Source: Osmia lignaria lignaria
Taxonomy: Eukaryota > Arthropoda > Insecta > Hymenoptera > Megachilidae
Length of the DNA stretch: 64,000 nt
Direction of reading: 5' to 3'
Assembly: GCF_051020975.1 (NCBI RefSeq)
Contig: NW_027478167.1
Coordinates: 8,432,001 to 8,496,000 of the forward strand
Shown: piece after piece, positions 39,044 through 50,313 of the stretch
Position numbering within the stretch: position 1 is the stretch's first letter
How the letters are laid out: each line of letters starts with the position of its first letter
Notes under the pieces: generated by a model
Database searches by the model: none
What the model was told of the DNA's origin: nothing
The model's input: only the letters and a program-made list of their open reading frames with translations
Made by a program: the position numbers and the translations under genes

Positions 39044-42000
39044 TTGCAGATATATCTCAAGGGAAGGGGCCTGACGGACATATTCCGAGATATTTCTTCT
39101 TCTTGTTGTTCTTCTTCTGCACAGCTAAGCTGGAAGTGGCATTTGCGGCTCGCACTAGTGCAGAGTTATCTCAAAGAAAGGGGCCACGGTGTTTCTGTAT
39201 CTCTATTATGTTGGTGCGGCTTCGCAACTTTTAAATATCTCGATATATCTCGTAAACTACGCTTCTGATCAAAAAATATCATAGAACATAAATTGTAGGA
39301 AACATAATTCTCTACAAAAAAGGTCTCTCAACATTTTACCATAGCTCGCTTCGTTTCCGAGATATTTGCAGATTTATCTCAAGGGAAGGGGCCTGACGGA
39401 CATATTTCGAGATATTTCTTCTTCTTGTTGTTCTTCTTCTGCACAGCTAGGCTGGAAGTGGCATTTGCAGCTCGCAATAGTGCAGAGTTATCTCAAAGAA
39501 AGGGGCCACGGTGTTTCTGTATCTCTATTATGTTGGTGCGGCTTCGCAACTTTTAAATATCTCGATATATCTCGAAAACTACGCTTCTGATCAAAAAATA
39601 TCATAGAACATAAAAAGTAGGAAACATAATTCTCTACAAAAAAGGTCTCTCAACATTTTACCATAGCTCGCTTCGTTTCCGAGATATTTGCAGATTTATC
39701 TCAAGGGAAGGGGCCTGACGGACATATTTCGAGATATTTCTTCTTCTTGTTGTTCTTCTTCTGCACAGCTAGGCTGGAAGTGGCATTTGCAGCTCGCAAT
39801 AGTGCAGAGTTATCTCAAAGAAAGGGGCCACGGTGTTTCTGTATCTCTATTATGTTGGTGCGGCTTCGCAACTTTTAAATATCTCGATATATCTCGTAAA
39901 CTACGCTTCTGATCAAAAAATATCATAGAACATAAATTGTAGGAAACATAATTCTCTACAAAAAAGGTCTCTCAACATTTTACCATAGCTCGCTTCGTTT
40001 CCGAGATATTTGCAGATTTATCTCAAGGGAAGGGGCCTGACGGACATATTTCGAGATATTTCTTCTTCTTGTTGTTCTTCTTCTGCACAGCTAGGCTGGA
40101 AGTGGCATTTGCAGCTCGCAATAGTGCAGAGTTATCTCAAAGAAAGGGGCCACGGTGTTTCTGTATCTCTATTATGTTGGTGCGGCTTCGCAACTTTTAA
40201 ATATCTCGATATATCTCGAAAACTACGCTTCTGATCAAAAAATATCATAGAACATAAAAAGTAGGAAACTTAATTCTCTACAAAAAAGGTCTCTCAACAT
40301 TTTACCATAGCTCGCTTCGTTTCCGAGATATTTGCAGATATATCTCAAGGGAAGGGGCCTGACGGACATATTCCGAGATATTTCTTCTTCTTGTTGTTCT
40401 TCTTCTGCACAGCTAAGCTGGAAGTGGCATTTGCGGCTCGCACTAGTGCAGAGTTATCTCAAAGAAAGGGGCCACGGTGTTTCTGTATCTCTATTATGTT
40501 GGTGCGGCTTCGCAACTTTTAAATATCTCGATATATCTCGTAAACTACGCTTCTGATCAAAAAATATCATAGAACATAAATTGTAGGAAACATAATTCTC
40601 TACAAAAAAGGTCTCTCAACATTTTACCATAGCTCGCTTCGTTTCCGAGATATTTGCAGATTTATCTCAAGGGAAGGGGCCTGACGGACATATTTCGAGA
40701 TATTTCTTCTTCTTGTTGTTCTTCTTCTGCACAGCTAGGCTGGAAGTGGCATTTGCAGCTCGCAATAGTGCAGAGTTATCTCAAAGAAAGGGGCCACGGT
40801 GTTTCTGTATCTCTATTATGTTGGTGCGGCTTCGCAACTTTTAAATATCTCGATATATCTCGAAAACTACGCTTCTGATCAAAAAATATCATAGAACATA
40901 AAAAGTAGGAAACATAATTCTCTACAAAAAAGGTCTCTCAACATTTTACCATAGCTCGCTTCGTTTCCGAGATATTTGCAGATTTATCTCAAGGGAAGGG
41001 GCCTGACGGACATATTTCGAGATATTTCTTCTTCTTGTTGTTCTTCTTCTGCACAGCTAGGCTGGAAGTGGCATTTGCAGCTCGCAATAGTGCAGAGTTA
41101 TCTCAAAGAAAGGGGCCACGGTGTTTCTGTATCTCTATTATGTTGGTGCGGCTTCGCAACTTTTAAATATCTCGATATATCTCGTAAACTACGCTTCTGA
41201 TCAAAAAATATCATAGAACATAAATTGTAGGAAACATAATTCTCTACAAAAAAGGTCTCTCAACATTTTACCATAGCTCGCTTCGTTTCCGAGATATTTG
41301 CAGATTTATCTCAAGGGAAGGGGCCTGACGGACATATTTCGAGATATTTCTTCTTCTTGTTGTTCTTCTTCTGCACAGCTAGGCTGGAAGTGGCATTTGC
41401 AGCTCGCAATAGTGCAGAGTTATCTCAAAGAAAGGGGCCACGGTGTTTCTGTATCTCTATTATGTTGGTGCGGCTTCGCAACTTTTAAATATCTCGATAT
41501 ATCTCGAAAACTACGCTTCTGATCAAAAAATATCATAGAACATAAAAAGTAGGAAACTTAATTCTCTACAAAAAAGGTCTCTCAACATTTTACCATAGCT
41601 CGCTTCGTTTCCGAGATATTTGCAGATATATCTCAAGGGAAGGGGCCTGACGGACATATTCCGAGATATTTCTTCTTCTTGTTGTTCTTCTTCTGCACAG
41701 CTAAGCTGGAAGTGGCATTTGCGGCTCGCACTAGTGCAGAGTTATCTCAAAGAAAGGGGCCACGGTGTTTCTGTATCTCTATTATGTTGGTGCGGCTTCG
41801 CAACTTTTAAATATCTCGATATATCTCGTAAACTACGCTTCTGATCAAAAAATATCATAGAACATAAATTGTAGGAAACATAATTCTCTACAAAAAAGGT
41901 CTCTCAACATTTTACCATAGCTCGCTTCGTTTCCGAGATATTTGCAGATTTATCTCAAGGGAAGGGGCCTGACGGACATATTTCGAGATATTTCTTCTTC

Positions 42001-44195
42001 TTGTTGTTCTTCTTCTGCACAGCTAGGCTGGAAGTGGCATTTGCAGCTCGCAATAGTGCAGAGTTATCTCAAAGAAAGGGGCCACGGTGTTTCTGTATCT
42101 CTATTATGTTGGTGCGGCTTCGGAACTTTTAAATATCTTGATATATCTCGAGAACTACGCATCTGATCAAAAAATATCATAGAACATAAAAAGTAGGAAA
42201 CTTAATTCTCTACAAAAAAGGTCTCTTAACATTTTGCCATAGCTCGCTTCGTTTCCGAGATATTTGCAGATTTATCTCAAGGGAAGGGGCCTGACGGACA
42301 TATTTCGAGATATTTCTTCTTCTTGTTGTTCTTCTTCTGCACAGCTAAGCTGGAAGTGGCATTTGCGGCTCGCACTAATGCAGAGTTATCTCAAAGAAAG
42401 GGGCCACGGTGTTTCTGTATCTCTATTATGTTGGTGCGGCTTCGCAACTTTTAAATATCTCGATATATCTCGTAAACTACGCTTCTGATCAAAAAATATC
42501 ATAGAACATAAATTGTAGGAAACATAATTCTCTACAAAAAAGGTCTCTCAACATTTTACCATAGCTCGCTTCGTTTCCGAGATATTTGCAGATTTATCTC
42601 AAGGGAAGGGGCCTGACGGACATATTTCGAGATATTTCTTCTTCTTGTTGTTCTTCTTCTGCACAGCTAGGCTGGAAGTGGCATTTGCAGCTCGCAATAG
42701 TGCAGAGTTATCTCAAAGAAAGGGGCCACGGTGTTTCTGTATCTCTATTATGTTGGTGCGGCTTCGCAACTTTTAAATATCTCGATATATCTCGAAAACT
42801 ACGCTTCTGATCAAAAAATATCATAGAACATAAAAAGTAGGAAACTTAATTCTCTACAAAAAAGGTCTCTCAACATTTTACCATAGCTCGCTTCGTTTCC
42901 GAGATATTTGCAGATATATCTCAAGGGAAGGGGCCTGACGGACATATTCCGAGATATTTCTTCTTCTTGTTGTTCTTCTTCTGCACAGCTAAGCTGGAAG
43001 TGGCATTTGCGGCTCGCACTAGTGCAGAGTTATCTCAAAGAAAGGGGCCACGGTGTTTCTGTATCTCTATTATGTTGGTGCGGCTTCGCAACTTTTAAAT
43101 ATCTCGATATATCTCGTAAACTACGCTTCTGATCAAAAAATATCATAGAACATAAATTGTAGGAAACATAATTCTCTACAAAAAAGGTCTCTCAACATTT
43201 TACCATAGCTCGCTTCGTTTCCGAGATATTTGCAGATTTATCTCAAGGGAAGGGGCCTCACGGACATATTTCGAGATATTTCTTCTTCTTGTTGTTCTTC
43301 TTCTGCACAGCTAGGCTGGAAGTGGCATTTGCAGCTCGCAATAGTGCAGAGTTATCTCAAAGAAAGGGGCCACGGTGTTTCTGTATCTCTATTATGTTGG
43401 TGCGGCTTCGGAACTTTTAAATATCTTGATATATCTCGAGAACTACGCATCTGATCAAAAAATATCATAGAACATAAAAAGTAGGAAACTTAATTCTCTA
43501 CAAAAAAGGTCTCTTAACATTTTGCCATAGCTCGCTTCGTTTCCGAGATATTTGCAGATTTATCTCAAGGGAAGGGGCCTGACGGACATATTTCGAGATA
43601 TTTCTTCTTCTTGTTGTTCTTCTTCTGCACAGCTAAGCTGGAAGTGGCATTTGCGGCTCGCACTAATGCAGAGTTATCTCAAAGAAAGGGGCCACGGTGT
43701 TTCTGTATCTCTATTATGTTGGTGCGGCTTCGGAACTTTTAAATATCTTGATATATCTCGAGAACTACGCATCTGATCAAAAAATATCATAGAACATAAA
43801 ACGTAGGAAACTTAATTCTCTACAAAAAAGGTCTCTTAACATTTGGCCATAGCTCGCTTTGTTTCCGAGATATTTGCAGATTTATCTCAAGGGAAGGGGC
43901 CTGACGGACATATTTCGAGATATTTCTTCTTCTTGTTGTTCTTCTTCTGCACAGCTAAACTGGAAGTGGCATTTCCAGCTCGCAATAGTGCAGAGTTATC
44001 TCAAAGAAAGGGGCCACGGTGTTTCTGTATCTCTATTATGTTGGTGCGGCTTCGGAACTTTTAAATATCTTGATATATCTCGAGACCTACGCATCTGATC
44101 AAAAAATATCATAGAACATAAAAAGTAGGAAACTTAATTCTCTACAAAAAAGGTCTCTTAACATTTTGCCATAGCTCGCTTCGTTTCCGAGATAT
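39044..44195 (+). repeat. Homogeneous 16-monomer unit with tetramer substructure
   Basis: The four-monomer unit at 39044-40331 (1288 bp) is repeated at 40332-41619 with no difference that I could see. It starts again at 41620. Members in order: CATATTCCGAG + CGTAAAC; CTAGGCTGG + CGAAAAC + AAAAAGTAGGAAACATAA; CTAGGCTGG + CGTAAAC; CTAGGCTGG + CGAAAAC + AAACTTAA. From 41942 the order loosens, ending with the TTTCCAG + CGAGACC monomer at 43874. A private change GGCCTCACGG lies in the 43230 monomer. Confidence 0.87.
43960..43978. repeat. Six-bp hairpin CTGGAA / TTCCAG
   Basis: Monomer positions 87-92 and 100-105 with loop GTGGCAT. In the TTTCCAG class (as here) all six pairs match. In the CTGCAAG class (monomers at 647, 2777, 3099) the pair at positions 90 and 102 is swapped from G-C to C-G and the stem extends to AGCTGCAA / TTGCAGCT. 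Many other monomers have G at both positions and a mismatch. A structural role is therefore not established. Confidence 0.5.
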
Positions 44196-47100
44196 TTGTA
44201 GATTTATCTCAAGGGAAGGGGCCTGACGGACATATTCCGAGATATTTCTTCTTCTTGTTGTTCTTCTTCTGCACAGCTAAGCTGGAAGTGGCATTTGCGG
44301 CTCGCACTAGTGCAGAGTTATCTCAAAGAAAGGGGCCACGGTGTTTCTGTATCTCTATTATGTTGGTGCGGCTTCGCAACTTTTAAATATCTCGATATAT
44401 CTCGTAAACTACGCTTCTGATCAAAAAATATCATAGAACATAAATTGTAGGAAACATAATTCTCTACAAAAAAGGTCTCTCAACATTTTACCATAGCTCG
44501 CTTCGTTTCCGAGATATTTGCAGATTTATCTCAAGGGAAGGGGCCTGACGGACATATTTCGAGATATTTCTTCTTCTTGTTGTTCTTCTTCTGCACAGCT
44601 AGGCTGGAAGTGGCATTTGCAGCTCGCAATAGTGCAGAGTTATCTCAAAGAAAGGGGCCACGGTGTTTCTGTATCTCTATTATGTTGGTGCGGCTTCGCA
44701 ACTTTTAAATATCTCGATATATCTCGAAAACTACGCTTCTGATCAAAAAATATCATAGAACATAAAAAGTAGGAAACATAATTCTCTACAAAAAAGGTCT
44801 CTCAACATTTTACCATAGCTCGCTTCGTTTCCGAGATATTTGCAGATTTATCTCAAGGGAAGGGGCCTGACGGACATATTTCGAGATATTTCTTCTTCTT
44901 GTTGTTCTTCTTCTGCACAGCTAGGCTGGAAGTGGCATTTGCAGCTCGCAATAGTGCAGAGTTATCTCAAAGAAAGGGGCCACGGTGTTTCTGTATCTCT
45001 ATTATGTTGGTGCGGCTTCGCAACTTTTAAATATCTCGATATATCTCGTAAACTACGCTTCTGATCAAAAAATATCATAGAACATAAATTGTAGGAAACA
45101 TAATTCTCTACAAAAAAGGTCTCTCAACATTTTACCATAGCTCGCTTCGTTTCCGAGATATTTGCAGATTTATCTCAAGGGAAGGGGCCTGACGGACATA
45201 TTTCGAGATATTTCTTCTTCTTGTTGTTCTTCTTCTGCACAGCTAGGCTGGAAGTGGCATTTGCAGCTCGCAATAGTGCAGAGTTATCTCAAAGAAAGGG
45301 GCCACGGTGTTTCTGTATCTCTATTATGTTGGTGCGGCTTCGCAACTTTTAAATATCTCGATATATCTCGAAAACTACGCTTCTGATCAAAAAATATCAT
45401 AGAACATAAAAAGTAGGAAACTTAATTCTCTACAAAAAAGGTCTCTCAACATTTTACCATAGCTCGCTTCGTTTCCGAGATATTTGCAGATATATCTCAA
45501 GGGAAGGGGCCTGACGGACATATTCCGAGATATTTCTTCTTCTTGTTGTTCTTCTTCTGCACAGCTAAGCTGGAAGTGGCATTTGCGGCTCGCACTAGTG
45601 CAGAGTTATCTCAAAGAAAGGGGCCACGGTGTTTCTGTATCTCTATTATGTTGGTGCGGCTTCGCAACTTTTAAATATCTCGATATATCTCGTAAACTAC
45701 GCTTCTGATCAAAAAATATCATAGAACATAAATTGTAGGAAACATAATTCTCTACAAAAAAGGTCTCTCAACATTTTACCATAGCTCGCTTCGTTTCCGA
45801 GATATTTGCAGATTTATCTCAAGGGAAGGGGCCTGACGGACATATTTCGAGATATTTCTTCTTCTTGTTGTTCTTCTTCTGCACAGCTAGGCTGGAAGTG
45901 GCATTTGCAGCTCGCAATAGTGCAGAGTTATCTCAAAGAAAGGGGCCACGGTGTTTCTGTATCTCTATTATGTTGGTGCGGCTTCGCAACTTTTAAATAT
46001 CTCGATATATCTCGAAAACTACGCTTCTGATCAAAAAATATCATAGAACATAAAAAGTAGGAAACATAATTCTCTACAAAAAAGGTCTCTCAACATTTTA
46101 CCATAGCTCGCTTCGTTTCCGAGATATTTGCAGATTTATCTCAAGGGAAGGGGCCTGACGGACATATTTCGAGATATTTCTTCTTCTTGTTGTTCTTCTT
46201 CTGCACAGCTAGGCTGGAAGTGGCATTTGCAGCTCGCAATAGTGCAGAGTTATCTCAAAGAAAGGGGCCACGGTGTTTCTGTATCTCTATTATGTTGGTG
46301 CGGCTTCGCAACTTTTAAATATCTCGATATATCTCGTAAACTACGCTTCTGATCAAAAAATATCATAGAACATAAATTGTAGGAAACATAATTCTCTACA
46401 AAAAAGGTCTCTCAACATTTTACCATAGCTCGCTTCGTTTCCGAGATATTTGCAGATTTATCTCAAGGGAAGGGGCCTGACGGACATATTTCGAGATATT
46501 TCTTCTTCTTGTTGTTCTTCTTCTGCACAGCTAGGCTGGAAGTGGCATTTGCAGCTCGCAATAGTGCAGAGTTATCTCAAAGAAAGGGGCCACGGTGTTT
46601 CTGTATCTCTATTATGTTGGTGCGGCTTCGCAACTTTTAAATATCTCGATATATCTCGAAAACTACGCTTCTGATCAAAAAATATCATAGAACATAAAAA
46701 GTAGGAAACTTAATTCTCTACAAAAAAGGTCTCTCAACATTTTACCATAGCTCGCTTCGTTTCCGAGATATTTGCAGATATATCTCAAGGGAAGGGGCCT
46801 GACGGACATATTCCGAGATATTTCTTCTTCTTGTTGTTCTTCTTCTGCACAGCTAAGCTGGAAGTGGCATTTGCGGCTCGCACTAGTGCAGAGTTATCTC
46901 AAAGAAAGGGGCCACGGTGTTTCTGTATCTCTATTATGTTGGTGCGGCTTCGCAACTTTTAAATATCTCGATATATCTCGTAAACTACGCTTCTGATCAA
47001 AAAATATCATAGAACATAAATTGTAGGAAACATAATTCTCTACAAAAAAGGTCTCTCAACATTTTACCATAGCTCGCTTCGTTTCCGAGATATTTGCAGA

Positions 47101-50100
47101 TTTATCTCAAGGGAAGGGGCCTGACGGACATATTTCGAGATATTTCTTCTTCTTGTTGTTCTTCTTCTGCACAGCTAGGCTGGAAGTGGCATTTGCAGCT
47201 CGCAATAGTGCAGAGTTATCTCAAAGAAAGGGGCCACGGTGTTTCTGTATCTCTATTATGTTGGTGCGGCTTCGGAACTTTTAAATATCTTGATATATCT
47301 CGAGAACTACGCATCTGATCAAAAAATATCATAGAACATAAAAAGTAGGAAACTTAATTCTCTACAAAAAAGGTCTGTTAACATTTTGCCATAGCTCGCT
47401 TCGTTTCCGAGATATTTGCAGATTTATCTCAAGGGAAGGGGCCTGACGGACATATTTCGAGATATTTCTTCTTCTTGTTGTTCTTCTTCTGCACAGCTAA
47501 GCTGGAAGTGGCATTTGCGGCTCGCACTAATGCAGAGTTATCTCAAAGAAAGGGGCCACGGTGTTTCTGTATCTCTATTATGTTGGTGCGGCTTCGGAAC
47601 TTTTAAATATCTTGATATATCTCGAGAACTACGCATCTGATCAAAAAATATCATAGAACATAAAAAGTAGGAAACTTAATTCTCTACAAAAAAGGTCTCT
47701 CAACATTTTACCATAGCTCGCTTCGTTTCCGAGATATTTGCAGATATATCTCAAGGGAAGGGGCCTGACGGACATATTCCGAGATATTTCTTCTTCTTGT
47801 TGTTCTTCTTCTGCACAGCTAAGCTGGAAGTGGCATTTGCGGCTCGCACTAGTGCAGAGTTATCTCAAAGAAAGGGGCCACGGTGTTTCTGTATCTCTAT
47901 TATGTTGGTGCGGCTTCGCAACTTTTAAATATCTCGATATATCTCGTAAACTACGCTTCTGATCAAAAAATATCATAGAACATAAATTGTAGGAAACATA
48001 ATTCTCTACAAAAAAGGTCTCTCAACATTTTACCATAGCTCGCTTCGTTTCCGAGATATTTGCAGATTTATCTCAAGGGAAGGGGCCTGACGGACATATT
48101 TCGAGATATTTCTTCTTCTTGTTGTTCTTCTTCTGCACAGCTAGGCTGGAAGTGGCATTTGCAGCTCGCAATAGTGCAGAGTTATCTCAAAGAAAGGGGC
48201 CACGGTGTTTCTGTATCTCTATTATGTTGGTGCGGCTTCGCAACTTTTAAATATCTCGATATATCTCGAAAACTACGCTTCTGATCAAAAAATATCATAG
48301 AACATAAAAAGTAGGAAACTTAATTCTCTACAAAAAAGGTCTCTCAACATTTTACCATAGCTCGCTTCGTTTCCGAGATATTTGCAGATATATCTCAAGG
48401 GAAGGGGCCTGACGGACATATTCCGAGATATTTCTTCTTCTTGTTGTTCTTCTTCTGCACAGCTAAGCTGGAAGTGGCATTTGCGGCTCGCACTAGTGCA
48501 GAGTTATCTCAAAGAAAGGGGCCACGGTGTTTCTGTATCTCTATTATGTTGGTGCGGCTTCGCAACTTTTAAATATCTCGATATATCTCGTAAACTACGC
48601 TTCTGATCAAAAAATATCATAGAACATAAATTGTAGGAAACATAATTCTCTACAAAAAAGGTCTCTCAACATTTTACCATAGCTCGCTTCGTTTCCGAGA
48701 TATTTGCAGATTTATCTCAAGGGAAGGGGCCTGACGGACATATTTCGAGATATTTCTTCTTCTTGTTGTTCTTCTTCTGCACAGCTAGGCTGGAAGTGGC
48801 ATTTGCAGCTCGCAATAGTGCAGAGTTATCTCAAAGAAAGGGGCCACGGTGTTTCTGTATCTCTATTATGTTGGTGCGGCTTCGCAACTTTTAAATATCT
48901 CGATATATCTCGAAAACTACGCTTCTGATCAAAAAATATCATAGAACATAAAAAGTAGGAAACTTAATTCTCTACAAAAAAGGTCTCTCAACATTTTACC
49001 ATAGCTCGCTTCGTTTCCGAGATATTTGCAGATATATCTCAAGGGAAGGGGCCTGACGGACATATTCCGAGATATTTCTTCTTCTTGTTGTTCTTCTTCT
49101 GCACAGCTAAGCTGGAAGTGGCATTTGCGGCTCGCACTAGTGCAGAGTTATCTCAAAGAAAGGGGCCACGGTGTTTCTGTATCTCTATTATGTTGGTGCG
49201 GCTTCGCAACTTTTAAATATCTCGATATATCTCGTAAACTACGCTTCTGATCAAAAAATATCATAGAACATAAATTGTAGGAAACATAATTCTCTACAAA
49301 AAAGGTCTCTCAACATTTTACCATAGCTCGCTTCGTTTCCGAGATATTTGCAGATTTATCTCAAGGGAAGGGGCCTGACGGACATATTTCGAGATATTTC
49401 TTCTTCTTGTTGTTCTTCTTCTGCACAGCTAGGCTGGAAGTGGCATTTGCAGCTCGCAATAGTGCAGAGTTATCTCAAAGAAAGGGGCCACGGTGTTTCT
49501 GTATCTCTATTATGTTGGTGCGGCTTCGGAACTTTTAAATATCTTGATATATCTCGAGAACTACGCATCTGATCAAAAAATATCATAGAACATAAAAAGT
49601 AGGAAACTTAATTCTCTACAAAAAAGGTCTCTTAACATTTTGCCATAGCTCGCTTCGTTTCCGAGATATTTGCAGATTTATCTCAAGGGAAGGGGCCTGA
49701 CGGACATATTTCGAGATATTTCTTCTTCTTGTTGTTCTTCTTCTGCACAGCTAAGCTGGAAGTGGCATTTGCGGCTCGCACTAATGCAGAGTTATCTCAA
49801 AGAAAGGGGCCACGGTGTTTCTGTATCTCTATTATGTTGGTGCGGCTTCGGAACTTTTAAATATCTTGATATATCTCGAGAACTACGCATCTGATCAAAA
49901 AATATCATAGAACATAAAACGTAGGAAACTTAATTCTCTACAAAAAAGGTCTCTTAACATTTTGCCATAGCTCGCTTTGTTTCCGAGATATTTGCAGATT
50001 TATCTCAAGGGAAGGGGCCTGACGGACATATTTCGAGATATTTCTTCTTCTTGTTGTTCTTCTTCTGCACAGCTAAACTGGAAGTGGCATTTCCAGCTCG

Positions 50101-50313
50101 CAATAGTGCAGAGTTATCTCAAAGAAAGGGGCCACGGTGTTTCTGTATCTCTATTATGTTGGTGCGGCTTCGGAACTTTTAAATATCTTGATATATCTCG
50201 AGACCTACGCATCTGATCAAAAAATATCATAGAACATAAAAAGTAGGAAACTTAATTCTCTACAAAAAAGGTCTCTTAACATTTTGCCATAGCTCGCTTC
50301 GTTTCCGAGATAT
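44196..50313 (+). repeat. Second copy of the homogeneous unit, expanded to 19 monomers
   Basis: Monomers 44518-47094 correspond to 39366-41942, 5152 bp (16 monomers) apart. Monomers 48704-49992 correspond to 42586-43874, 6118 bp (19 monomers) apart. The three extra monomers fall around 47738-48703, where a dimer (CATATTCCGAG monomer + CTAGGCTGG monomer) is repeated three times (47738, 48382, 49026). A private GGTCTGTTAAC occurs in the spacer before 47416. The near identity between copies points to recent amplification. Confidence 0.85.

Noticed and set aside
43960..43978. Base-pair covariation (G-C to C-G) as proof of a functional RNA hairpin
   Set aside because: Many monomers have G opposite G at that pair, so pairing is not maintained, and the arms are only 6 bp.
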